Assembly (NCBI RefSeq): GCF_030813505.1
Contig: NZ_JAUSUE010000002.1
DNA: 64,000 bases
Source: Pectinatus haikarae
GTDB lineage: Bacteria; Bacillota; Negativicutes; Selenomonadales; Selenomonadaceae
Reading direction: 5' to 3' (one strand)
In this document: positions 17,673 through 25,814 of the stretch, in pieces
Layout: each line of letters begins with the position of its first letter
Position numbering within the stretch: the first letter of the stretch is position 1
Translations under genes and position numbers: made by a program
Notes under the pieces: generated by a model
Told to the model about the DNA's origin: nothing
The model's database searches: none
Seen by the model: the letters and a program-made list of their open reading frames with translations, nothing else

Positions 17673-18370
17673 TTTTCACCGTCTTCCCAGATCATTTTTT
17701 TTGTATTGCCCATTTGATAGTTTTGACCTATTCTTGTTTCACCGAGGCAGTATGAACACATTGCCGACGGCATGGGAAAGCGTAATTTCATCCCCTGCAC
17801 CGAATGCAGATGTTGTTTTTCATCATAAAGCATTGTGCTGAGTTCATAGGCACCTTGCCCGCTGAGACCATTAATATGCATGACTACAGCTTTGGGATTC
17901 ACTGCACTGACTCTGGAGGCAAAAACTTCCCGTTCTGCCTGCGAAACTATGTCCCCTTTGGTTATCGCTACCAGATCAGCGGATTTGAGCATAGGACCAA
18001 TTTTTTTCGGCGTATTTATTCCTGAAAGATTGTCAATAACACAGACACCCTTTACACCTACAAGATAGGGTGAACACCGATTGCACAATCCGGCTGATTC
18101 GGTTATCAAGAGATCGAGCTTTTTTTTGTTCCCCCATTTGACTACATCTTCGATATTGGAGGCAAAAAAATGATCTGGGCATAAAGCGCCGGAAAGTCCT
18201 TTTTTTATTGGAATACCAGCTTTTTCATAAAGTTTGTCATCATCGGTATAAAGACAATCAAATTTCACTGCACCAACATTTATTTTCCTTCTCTGGAAAG
18301 ATTCTATGACTTTCAGTATAACAGAAGTTTTACCGGATGAGGGCGGCCCTGAAAAAATTATCAAATTCAT
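17669..18370 (-). CDS. UreG/HypB-like GTPase (metallochaperone type)
   Basis: A 233-residue P-loop GTPase of the SIMIBI class. It has Walker A GPPSSGKTS (8-16), ESAGLCNRC (91-99) in place of the G3 region with a CxxC pair at Cys96/Cys99, and a TKGD (137-140) guanine-specificity motif. A second CxxC pair sits near the C-terminus (MCSYCLGETRIG). The cysteine pairs suggest metal or cluster binding, as in HypB and UreG, which load nickel. No hydrogenase or urease genes are present. It overlaps both neighbours by four bases, so the three genes are tightly coupled. The target is unknown; Hcp is the natural candidate. Confidence 0.82.
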   Translation of the reverse strand: MNLIIFSGPPSSGKTSVILKVIESFQRRKINVGAVKFDCLYTDDDKLYEKAGIPIKKGLSGALCPDHFFASNIEDVVKWGNKKKLDLLITESAGLCNRCSPYLVGVKGVCVIDNLSGINTPKKIGPMLKSADLVAITKGDIVSQAEREVFASRVSAVNPKAVVMHINGLSGQGAYELSTMLYDEKQHLHSVQGMKLRFPMPSAMCSYCLGETRIGQNYQMGNTKKMIWEDGEK

Positions 18371-19596
18371 ATTATTCCTCCCGATGCCTTGCTGAAGATC
18401 AGACGTGATTTAGCTAAAATCTTACCTATATCGTGTGAATGGATAAAATCCCAACCCGGCCATATGAATTTCTGCTCAGGTGAGAGCCCATTGTTCACCT
18501 GGGGATGGGTGGATGGAAATTTACCGTCCAGGCAGAATAATTCTCCCAGTTCCTTAGAAAAGAGAAAATCAACCAACGGTTGAATCTTTTTCTGGGAAGA
18601 AGTTTTTGTCAATAAAAATATCGGACTGATTATAGCACCTTCCTCAGGCCACACAGCTTTTATCGGTCCTTTTTCATCAATCATGCAGGTAAAAAAGTAT
18701 GGCATGATAGTTATCAAAGGCGCCTGTTCTGATTTTTTCTGCTTGGCAGATTTTACCATTTCAGACGGATGCATGCCTGCGTATAAATTTTTTCCCAGAC
18801 TGGATATGCCTGCTTCACCAAAGTTATTATAAATGTTTAACAGTACGGCATTAAATAAATCTAAATCCTGCATAGGCAGGGCAATAGTATCAGCAAATTC
18901 CGGCTTCAGCAGATCAGACCAGCTTTTTGGAAAAGCGCGTTCACCCAATAACTCAGTATTTACCATAAAGACAGCGGGAACGGCTCCGATTATAGAATAA
19001 CGCCTTAAAGGATCTTTAAGGTCAATTTCATTATTATCAAAATGCGCATTGAGCTTTTTTTCTCCGGTAAGATCGGAAAAAATACCGGCATCCATATGCC
19101 TGCCCATAATATGTTTATCAAAAAATAAGCTGAATCCTGCTGATAAATAAATATCTGCCAGTTCATCGGTTTTGCTTTTTTCGATACTTTCCCGCAGCCA
19201 TTCAATTCCCATGCTCGCCGCAGGCAATTCGTATTTTATATCATCCTTTTGATTTTCCAGCCAGTTATCCAGTTTTTCTAAAAGCTGTACACGAATAGGG
19301 CACGGTAGAACACCGGCAACATTTATCACATCACTGTCAGTATGCTGAATAACAGAAGCAGAATCATCTTTTTGGCACTTTTTCTGTATGATTTCAACCA
19401 TCTGTTTTTCAAGCAGTTCAGGAGAAAGCTCTTTACTGCGAAAAGCAGTTTCCAATGAAATTGTTCTGCCTATGGTTTTACGCATAACATCGTTGCGCAG
19501 GTTTTCAAAGCCATTTTCAGCCAGCCAGTCAATCAGCTCCGGATAGCGTTCAGTCACATCGTACACTTTATCTGAAAGAGAAAAGTATGGGTTCAT
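18367..19596 (-). CDS. cytoplasmic solute-binding-like protein with DUF1858 domain
   Basis: A 409-residue protein. The first 60 residues (YFSLSDKVYDVTERYPELIDWLAENGFENL) form a DUF1858-type helical domain. The rest resembles a periplasmic iron/polyamine-type binding protein (TIALPMQDLDLFNAVLLNIYNNFGEAGI, VWPEEGAIISPIFLLTKTSSQ). There is no signal peptide or lipobox, so it should stay in the cytoplasm, which is unusual for this fold. The start ATG at 19596 is nine bases after CAGGAGG. It is the first gene of the operon and is preceded by the GTAAC-N4-GTTAC operator. A cytoplasmic metal or ligand carrier for the two NTPases is a reasonable guess, not shown. Confidence 0.78.
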   Translation of the reverse strand: MNPYFSLSDKVYDVTERYPELIDWLAENGFENLRNDVMRKTIGRTISLETAFRSKELSPELLEKQMVEIIQKKCQKDDSASVIQHTDSDVINVAGVLPCPIRVQLLEKLDNWLENQKDDIKYELPAASMGIEWLRESIEKSKTDELADIYLSAGFSLFFDKHIMGRHMDAGIFSDLTGEKKLNAHFDNNEIDLKDPLRRYSIIGAVPAVFMVNTELLGERAFPKSWSDLLKPEFADTIALPMQDLDLFNAVLLNIYNNFGEAGISSLGKNLYAGMHPSEMVKSAKQKKSEQAPLITIMPYFFTCMIDEKGPIKAVWPEEGAIISPIFLLTKTSSQKKIQPLVDFLFSKELGELFCLDGKFPSTHPQVNNGLSPEQKFIWPGWDFIHSHDIGKILAKSRLIFSKASGGII

Positions 19597-19643
19597 ATAA
19601 TATATCCTCCTGTAAATGTCAAGATTGATCATCTGATATGCTT

Positions 19644-19685
19644 AGTTTAACAGAATGATTTTATAATAACCGTAACAAATGTTAC
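19644..19685 (-). promoter_or_regulatory. promoter and Crp/Fnr-type operator of the three-gene operon
   Basis: The inverted repeat GTAACAAATGTTAC (19672-19685) lies 29.5 bases upstream of a -10 TAAACT (19649-19644), exactly the geometry seen at hcp. The two sites share CCGTAACA, three free bases, then GTTACAAA. Confidence 0.75.
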
Positions 19686-19696
19686 AAAAAATATAT

Positions 19697-20608
19697 TTAA
19701 ATATTTTTGTGTACAGCATGTTCCAATTTAAGCTCAGCAAAAAAGATGCGCAATTTTTCAATCAATTCGAGTGAAGCAGCAGACATATGACGCCCCTTGC
19801 GATAAACGATGCCTATTCTGCGCTCTATGGATATATCCGCAAATGTTACGATGCAGATATTGTAACGGCTGCACATATCTCGTACATACAAATACGGAAG
19901 CACACTGACACCAATGTTTTGTTCCACCATTTCCCGCAGGTCTTCCATTTGGCTCAGCTCAAGAATAGGAGTAAATGCCAGCTCATTTTCCTGACAGGCT
20001 TGATCAAATATTCTTCTGATGATAAAATTTTCTGACATCATGACTAACGGTACAGTTCCCAGCTGGTCAAAGGTGATTTTTTTTTCGGCAGCAAACGGAT
20101 GGTCTTTTGCTGCCATAACGACCATTTTTTCTTGATATAAAGGTATGGCTTCTAATTCTTTATCTGCCAGCGGAAGAAAAACGACGCCAAAATCGAGTTC
20201 ATTTTGAAGTAACTTATGCCGTATCTGACCGGTAGACAGCTGCTCCAATTCTATATGTATTTTGGGATACTGTTTGTGAAATGCAATGACTGTTTCCATA
20301 GCCAGATATGTGCCCAGGCAGGCGACCTTTATCCTGCCACGTTCCAGTCCGTTGAGCTGGCTGATTTCTGTCCTTGCCTGTTCCATCGTATCAAAAATAC
20401 GCATACTGTGGCGGAATAATATTTTTCCGGCAGGAGTTAGTATTACTTTTTTGCCTAGTCTGTCAAAAAGCTGAGCGCCTGTTTCTTGTTCAAGCAATTG
20501 AATTTGCTGGCTCAGAGTCGGCTGGGCAACATGCAGGCTTTCCGCGGCTTTTGTAAAATGCAGATATTTGCATACGGCAATAAAATATTGCAGTCTTCTT
20601 ATTTCCAT
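19697..20608 (-). CDS. alsR: LysR-type regulator divergent from the acetoin genes
   Basis: A 303-residue LysR regulator with an N-terminal winged helix-turn-helix (FTKAAESLHVAQPTLSQQIQLLEQETGAQLFDR, about 18-50) and a C-terminal effector domain. It is transcribed away from alsS across 145 bases, the arrangement of Bacillus alsR, whose product activates alsSD in response to acetate and low pH. The role is inferred from position; the sequence alone gives only the LysR family. Confidence 0.8.
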   Translation of the reverse strand: MEIRRLQYFIAVCKYLHFTKAAESLHVAQPTLSQQIQLLEQETGAQLFDRLGKKVILTPAGKILFRHSMRIFDTMEQARTEISQLNGLERGRIKVACLGTYLAMETVIAFHKQYPKIHIELEQLSTGQIRHKLLQNELDFGVVFLPLADKELEAIPLYQEKMVVMAAKDHPFAAEKKITFDQLGTVPLVMMSENFIIRRIFDQACQENELAFTPILELSQMEDLREMVEQNIGVSVLPYLYVRDMCSRYNICIVTFADISIERRIGIVYRKGRHMSAASLELIEKLRIFFAELKLEHAVHKNI

Positions 20609-20657
20609 AATATCACTCCCATAGTTTATACCTATTATAATAATCGAAAAATACTAA

Positions 20658-20686
20658 TTGAACAATCATTTTTATCATGTTATATT
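20658..20686 (+). promoter_or_regulatory. alsSD promoter
   Basis: TTGAAC (20658-20663) and TATATT (20681-20686) are 17 bases apart in the divergent alsR/alsS gap. A LysR site is expected here, but I cannot single out one dyad. Confidence 0.6.
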
Positions 20687-20753
20687 ATATTTATAGAAGA
20701 AAGCAAAATCAATTAATGAAATTTATGATATAGTTCAAAGGGAGGATAGGTCC

Positions 20754-22454
20754 ATGAAACAACTTGAAATGAAAAAGGCAGTGCTGAAAAAAGCACAGCA
20801 GCTGACCGGAGCTGAATTGGTTGTCGAAAGTTTGGAAAAACAGGGTGTGAAATATATATTCGGCATACCCGGAGCGAAAATTGACCGTGTATTTGATGTA
20901 TTGCGTGATCACGGACCTGAACTTATAGTATGCCGCCATGAACAAAACGCGGCTTTTATGGCTGCTGCAGTTGGGCGTCTGACGTGTAAACCGGGAGTGT
21001 GCATGGTTACTTCAGGACCGGGTGCGACTAATCTGGCAACAGGTCTTGTTACTGCAAATGTGGAAAATGATCCGGTTGTTGCGCTTGTGGGCAATGTCAG
21101 CCGTGATGATAAATTAAAACAAACGCATCAGGCATTGGATAATGTTTCGGTATTCAAGCCTATAACAAAATTCAGTGCTGAGGTTATAAATGCAAATACC
21201 GTGCCGGAAGTTATGATGAATGCTTTCCGGGCTGCAGAGTCTTCAAAGCAGGGAGCTGCTGTGGTCAGCTTTCCGCAGGACGTACTTGCAGAAACAGCTT
21301 CTGCCAGGCCTTTTGGCCATATCGCCAAATTGGAACTCGGCACAGCGTCCAGCAGTGCTATGGAAAAGGCGGTCGCAGCTTTAAAATATGCTAAAATGCC
21401 TGTTATCCTTGCGGGTATCAGGGCAAACCGGTTTTCTGTTGTACGTGCGGTTCGTTCTTTGCTCAGAAAGTGCAGCATACCGGTAGTTGAAACGTTTCAA
21501 GCTTCAGGTCTTATCTCCAGAGATTTGGAAATGAATTTTCTCGGACGAGTCGGATTATTTCGTAATCAGCCTGGTGATCAGGTACTGGAAAAAGCGGATG
21601 TATTGTTGACTATTGGCTATGATCCGGTGGAATATGATCCTAAATTTTGGAATCAAAATCAGGACCGTGTTATTATTCATCTGGATGAAGGATCATCTGC
21701 TATAGATAATTTTTACCAACCAAATATTGAGCTTATCGGCAACATTGAGGCAACTGTCAATGAATTGGAAAAACGTCTTGAACCTATAAATTTCTCGACA
21801 GCAGCGCATAGCTTTCTTAATAAAATGCGTGATGAGCTGGCCCGCAATGACCGTATGCCGGAAAACAGCAGCCAGCGTCTTGTCCACCCCTTGCATTTTA
21901 TCCATGCATTGCGCGGGGCAATAGCTGATAATACAACAGTTACCTGTGATGTGGGTTCGCATTATATTTGGATGGCAAGGCACTTTCGTACTTATGAACC
22001 AAAAACACTTCTGTTCAGCAATGGCATGCAGACTCTTGGTGTAGCTTTACCGTGGGCCATCGCGGCATCACTTGTCAATGATCATGCCAAAACAATCTCT
22101 ATCTCAGGCGACGGCGGCTTTCTTTTTTCTGCTATGGAACTTGAAACAGCGGTGCGGCTGAAGCTTCCTATCATACATTTTGTTTGGAGAGATGGTTCCT
22201 ATGATATGGTGGCATTTCAGCAGATGATGAAATACGGCAGAACCAGCGGTGTTGATTTTGGTACTGTTGATATAGTAAAGTATGCTGAAGCTTTTGGAGC
22301 CAAGGGGCTTCGTGTCAATAAACCCGCTGATCTGGAGCACGTTATACAGGAAGCATTGGCTTATCAGGATGGGCCTGTGGTAGTGGATGTTCCTATAGAT
22401 TATAGCGACAATATTGAATTGGGAAAAACTATGCTGCCTAATCAGCTGAATTGA
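20754..22454 (+). CDS. alsS: catabolic acetolactate synthase
   Basis: AlsS condenses two pyruvates to 2-acetolactate, the first step to acetoin. At 566 residues it has the TPP-activating glutamate in HEQNAAFMA (Glu63) and the ThDP/magnesium motif SGDGGFLFSAMELETAVRLKLP. It lacks a regulatory-subunit gene and the FAD-type RFDDR segment of biosynthetic enzymes, so it is the catabolic form. A GGGAGG site precedes the ATG. alsD follows 62 bases later. GRLTCKPGV has Cys where Gly is common, which does not affect a known catalytic residue. Confidence 0.94.
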   Translation: MKQLEMKKAVLKKAQQLTGAELVVESLEKQGVKYIFGIPGAKIDRVFDVLRDHGPELIVCRHEQNAAFMAAAVGRLTCKPGVCMVTSGPGATNLATGLVTANVENDPVVALVGNVSRDDKLKQTHQALDNVSVFKPITKFSAEVINANTVPEVMMNAFRAAESSKQGAAVVSFPQDVLAETASARPFGHIAKLELGTASSSAMEKAVAALKYAKMPVILAGIRANRFSVVRAVRSLLRKCSIPVVETFQASGLISRDLEMNFLGRVGLFRNQPGDQVLEKADVLLTIGYDPVEYDPKFWNQNQDRVIIHLDEGSSAIDNFYQPNIELIGNIEATVNELEKRLEPINFSTAAHSFLNKMRDELARNDRMPENSSQRLVHPLHFIHALRGAIADNTTVTCDVGSHYIWMARHFRTYEPKTLLFSNGMQTLGVALPWAIAASLVNDHAKTISISGDGGFLFSAMELETAVRLKLPIIHFVWRDGSYDMVAFQQMMKYGRTSGVDFGTVDIVKYAEAFGAKGLRVNKPADLEHVIQEALAYQDGPVVVDVPIDYSDNIELGKTMLPNQLN

Positions 22455-22516
22455 TTTTGCTGTGAAACGAAATCTGTTGGAACGGTTAATATATAATTAA
22501 AAAATGAGGTGTTACT

Positions 22517-23236
22517 ATGAATGCTAAATCTCGGTTATATGGAGAAATATATCAAGTTTCAACAATGACTGCGCTGCTTGACGGTGTTTATGATGGTGTA
22601 TTGAATTATGAACATCTGGCAATGCACGGTAATTTTGGGATAGGTACCTTTGATCATTTGGATGGAGAGCTTATTGGCTTTAACGGCAATTTTTATCATT
22701 TACGTGATGGGCTCGCTCTGCCGATGACCGATCGGGATACAACGCCCTTTTGCACGGTTACTTATTTTCAGCCTCAGTTGAGGCATCTGGTTGATCAGCC
22801 GACAACAAAAGCTGATTTTGAAAAGATTTTAAGGAATCTGGTTCCCAGTGAAAATCTTTTTTATGCCATTTGCATTGAAGGAACTTTTAAAAAAGTAAGC
22901 ACGAGGACGGTCAGCTATCAGGAAAAATACATTCCGATGACTCAGGCTGTGGCTGCTCAGCAAACGATAGAATTCGAAAATGTAAAAGGAAAAATCGTTG
23001 GTTTTTGGACACCCTACTACGCACAGGGGATAGCTGTTGCCGGATATCATTTCCATTTTATCGATGATGCTTTGTCAAGGGGCGGGCATGTGTTTGATTA
23101 TGTGACTGATTCGGTAAGTATATCTATAGATCAAAAATCACACATGAATCTATATACGCCGGATGTGAAGTCATTCCTTGAAGCAAAACTTTCGAGAGAC
23201 GATCTCATGAATGAAATCAAAATAACGGAAGGCTGA
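22517..23236 (+). CDS. alsD: alpha-acetolactate decarboxylase
   Basis: AlsD (BudA) decarboxylates acetolactate to (R)-acetoin. The zinc ligands are visible as His178, His180 and His191 (GYHFHFIDD and GGHVFDY) with the spacing of characterised enzymes. The 239-residue length is normal. There is no signal peptide, so it is cytoplasmic. It is the second gene of the alsSD operon and is followed by a strong terminator. No butanediol dehydrogenase is in the window, so acetoin may be the end product here. Confidence 0.95.
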   Translation: MNAKSRLYGEIYQVSTMTALLDGVYDGVLNYEHLAMHGNFGIGTFDHLDGELIGFNGNFYHLRDGLALPMTDRDTTPFCTVTYFQPQLRHLVDQPTTKADFEKILRNLVPSENLFYAICIEGTFKKVSTRTVSYQEKYIPMTQAVAAQQTIEFENVKGKIVGFWTPYYAQGIAVAGYHFHFIDDALSRGGHVFDYVTDSVSISIDQKSHMNLYTPDVKSFLEAKLSRDDLMNEIKITEG

Positions 23237-23295
23237 TATAAAAATGCATCGCATTTTGTAAACTTTTTGTGCTTGAAAGGAATATATGCAATTTT

Positions 23296-23340
23296 AAGAG
23301 GATGTGACAAAATGAGAAATCATTTTGTCACATCCTCTTT
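23296..23340 (+). terminator. alsSD terminator
   Basis: A perfect 20-base stem (23296-23315 and 23320-23339) is capped by a GAAA tetraloop and ends in T residues. Confidence 0.92.
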
Positions 23341-23351
23341 GTCACTTTTCG

Positions 23352-23469
23352 AAGCTACCGGTGGTAGCTTTTAATCATATTGGTTGTACAAATAATCTTT
23401 CAAATCTCCGGTGGATATTTGAAAAAAGTTGATAGTTCCGGTTAATTGGACCGCCATAAATTAACTATC
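23352..23469. repeat. tandem hairpins with a shared CCGGTGG core
   Basis: Two hairpins have the same tip, CC-GGT-GG: AAGCTACC/GGTAGCTT (23352-23370) and TTTCAAATCTCC/GGATATTTGAAA with one mismatch (23398-23424). A third, looser one (GATAGTT 23431-23437 with AACTATC 23463-23469) encloses CCGG and GGACCGCC. A GAAGGTGG ribosome-site-like run follows. This may be a decayed leader RNA or an element end. Confidence 0.4.
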
Positions 23470-23497
23470 AGAAGGTGGTTATTGCCTTTGTTTAATT

Positions 23498-23620
23498 TCA
23501 GAACTTTCCAATATTTACAGTGCCAATGACCCAGCTGTCGCCGTACAGACCGGTTTTAAATAGGTCAGTATTTTTCACATCTTTGTGGGTACATATGTCT
23601 AAATCAACGTCGATGAGCAT
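23498..23620 (-). pseudogene. possible gene fragment
   Basis: A 40-codon frame (MLIDVDLDICTHKDVKNTD ... VIGTVNIGKF) ends in a stop at 23498. It has protein-like composition and no ribosome site, and sits just downstream of the hypothetical gene in another frame. It looks like the C-terminal remnant of a longer, unrecognised protein. Confidence 0.35.
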
Positions 23621-23643
23621 GTAGGAGGCCTTATTTATTATAT

Positions 23644-24255
23644 TTAATGATAAATTTGAGGATGAAATACTACTAATAATAAACTATTATCATTGTTGGT
23701 AGATATATCACATTCAATAAAATATTTTTTTCCTCTATAAATTTTATTGAGCCAATAATATTTTTTTTGCGAATCCGTTTCTTCTTTTTGTGTAGTCTCG
23801 CCTAAATTTTCAAAAAGTGTAGAAAAAATGGATTGAATGTTTTTATCTGATCCTTCTAGTTGAAATCCTAAAGAAAGTTCATCATTATTCGATATCCAAA
23901 ATAATGGACACTGTAAATTATCACGTAACGTATATGCACCTGCATAGTATTCATCATTGGGAAGTTTCATAATATTGCCATCAAATATATCTGATATTGA
24001 TGTTTTAGGGTTATGGAGCACTTTAAATGTATTGTTGATAAGTGTAATACCCGTCCATGTCAAATTATACGGATTACACATTGCTTCTTGACTAAAGGAA
24101 TTTCGAGAAACACCCTCTGGTTTATTTTGTATATCAACCAACTTACCTTCTTTTAAAGCAGCAAAATTATTAAAAACTTTGTAAAAACACCCACATATTA
24201 CTATAATAACAATAATGAAGATTAATATTTTATTTTTGATTTTAAAATGAAGCAT
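23644..24255 (-). CDS. membrane-anchored protein of unknown function
   Basis: A 203-residue protein with one N-terminal hydrophobic segment (residues 7-24, ILIFIIVIIVICGCF). VICGC could act as a lipobox, otherwise it is a signal anchor. The rest is hydrophilic and would lie outside the membrane (NPYNLTWTGITLINNTFKVL..., YYWLNKIYRGKKYFIECD). I recognise no family. The ribosome site (AAAGGA, 11 bases off) is modest. It lies in a gene-poor patch with an IS66 remnant and a gene fragment, so it may be acquired DNA. Confidence 0.6.
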   Translation of the reverse strand: MLHFKIKNKILIFIIVIIVICGCFYKVFNNFAALKEGKLVDIQNKPEGVSRNSFSQEAMCNPYNLTWTGITLINNTFKVLHNPKTSISDIFDGNIMKLPNDEYYAGAYTLRDNLQCPLFWISNNDELSLGFQLEGSDKNIQSIFSTLFENLGETTQKEETDSQKKYYWLNKIYRGKKYFIECDISTNNDNSLLLVVFHPQIYH

Positions 24256-24480
24256 AACTAAAACAATCCTTTATTCTAGTGTCTTATTCATAAAATATAA
24301 AAGCTTTACATTGTATCTATAAGAATCATACCGATTCATTATGTCGAAATGAAAAATATTTCTTTTATATCCATACACTATTTTTTTCGTATTAACTTAA
24401 CAAAAAGCAGTAAGCAATTTAAAATCAACTTAATTTGCATTTCCATCGAGGTCTGGCAGTACATAAAATGAATCAGACGA
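24256..24480. other. gene-free stretch next to IS remnant
   Basis: AT-rich DNA between the hypothetical gene and the transposase remnant. No coding or RNA signal is visible. Confidence 0.4.
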
Positions 24481-24498
24481 AAGCAAAAGGCCGCATAA

Positions 24499-24651
24499 AA
24501 AGAGCAAAAACAATATACATTATACAGCATAATGGGAACCTGCAAAGTAGATAAAATAGATGCTTATAAATATCTTGAATATATATTTAAAAATCTACAT
24601 TTGACTGATGCTTACCAAGCGCAGCAGTATATTGATTTAATGATAAAATAG
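24499..24651 (+). pseudogene. IS66-family transposase, C-terminal remnant
   Basis: The frame ending in TAG at 24649-24651 translates as YTLYSIMGTCKVDKIDAYKY followed by LEYIFKNL, which matches the IS66 TnpC C-terminus (typically ALYSLIETAKANGLDPYAYL). An in-frame TAA at 24496-24498 and missing upstream sequence show that it is broken. No terminal inverted repeats were recognised. Confidence 0.7.
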
Positions 24652-24718
24652 TGTATAGAAAAACAAGCATCTTTACAAGTGAAAGTATGCCTGTTCTTTA
24701 TTTAATATATAGATGTAT

Positions 24719-25669
24719 TTATTTATTAGCTTTAAAAACTATATCATCCATCAAGCTTATCAATTCGCCTATTTCTGGTTTGGAAATTTGAGCGGTGGCA
24801 CCAAGGCGTTCACCCTTCAAACGCATTTCTTCATTTATAAGTGAGGAAAAGAGGATAACAGGAACATCTCCCAGTACATTATCTTCACGAATAAGCTTTA
24901 ATAAACGATGTCCATCCATTTGGGGCATTTCAATATCAGAGATGATCATATTAACATGATCGGTGATAGGACCATTTGCATTCTTCAACGTTTGGAGATA
25001 ATCATATGTAGATTTACCATTATTGAAATCACGTACAAATTCATAACCAGATTCGTGAAGCGTGTTAACGAGCAGATCGCGCAGCATTTTTGAATCTTCA
25101 GCAATAACCACATGCTTCTTTCTTCTGCCAGCTTCTACCGAACTGTCTGCCTTTTCCACGGTAGAAAGTTTATGATTTATTTCCGCGTTTATTTCCGCTA
25201 TAATGCGTTCAAAATCCAAAAGCAGTACAATTTTATCAGTCATCTTTATAACACCGACAATCATTGCTTCATTGCCGACTTCTGGTGATGGTTCCATATT
25301 TTTCCACGAAATTCGGTGAATACGGGACACACTGTCCACCAAAAACCCTATATTATAATTATTTATTTCGGTAACTATAATGTTTTTAGGATCCTCGGAT
25401 TCCTTCACATTTATAGCGCGAGCCAGGCTTACCAGCGGAATAGCTCTGCCGCGCAATGTGAAAAGGCCGTCAACAAAAGAATGCGCTGATGGCATTGCTG
25501 TTACTGGCACTCTGGTAATAACTTCACGGACTTTAGCCACATTGATGCCATAATAAACATCACCTATATTAAATTCAACTATTTCAAATTCATTTGTGCC
25601 GCTTTCCAGAAGAATCCCTTTTTTATTGTCGTCGCTGCTGTCCAATACTTCCGCTTCTAGTTTCTGCAT
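24719..25669 (-). CDS. cheV: chemotaxis coupling protein CheV (CheW-receiver)
   Basis: CheV links chemoreceptors to CheA and helps adaptation. The CheW-like domain covers about 25-165 (VEFNIGDVYYGINVAKVREVI). The receiver domain covers about 185-312, with acidic pocket Glu191-Asp192, phosphoacceptor Asp245 (ISDIEMPQMDG) and Lys297 in SKPEIG. The 316-residue length is typical. It stands alone, away from any chemotaxis operon in this window, as is common for cheV. It implies a motile organism. Confidence 0.93.
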   Translation of the reverse strand: MQKLEAEVLDSSDDNKKGILLESGTNEFEIVEFNIGDVYYGINVAKVREVITRVPVTAMPSAHSFVDGLFTLRGRAIPLVSLARAINVKESEDPKNIIVTEINNYNIGFLVDSVSRIHRISWKNMEPSPEVGNEAMIVGVIKMTDKIVLLLDFERIIAEINAEINHKLSTVEKADSSVEAGRRKKHVVIAEDSKMLRDLLVNTLHESGYEFVRDFNNGKSTYDYLQTLKNANGPITDHVNMIISDIEMPQMDGHRLLKLIREDNVLGDVPVILFSSLINEEMRLKGERLGATAQISKPEIGELISLMDDIVFKANK

Positions 25670-25814
25670 GCTTATACCTCCGATTTTTAATCATACGATT
25701 ATTATCCGATAATACAGTTTTCATAAAATTTGACTTGGATTGGTACCGGATAAAAGAGTCATTACCTGATAATTCGGTAATTCTATACTAAATCCTCTAA
25801 AAAAATAATTATAA

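Noticed and set aside
16665..19596. Reading of the triad as a standard ABC importer
   Set aside because: No permease gene and no signal peptide on the binding-like protein, while a GTPase lies between the other two genes.
25670..25790. sigma-28 promoter for cheV
   Set aside because: The candidate (TATCGGATAA) does not match the consensus order well and spacing to a TAAA element is off.
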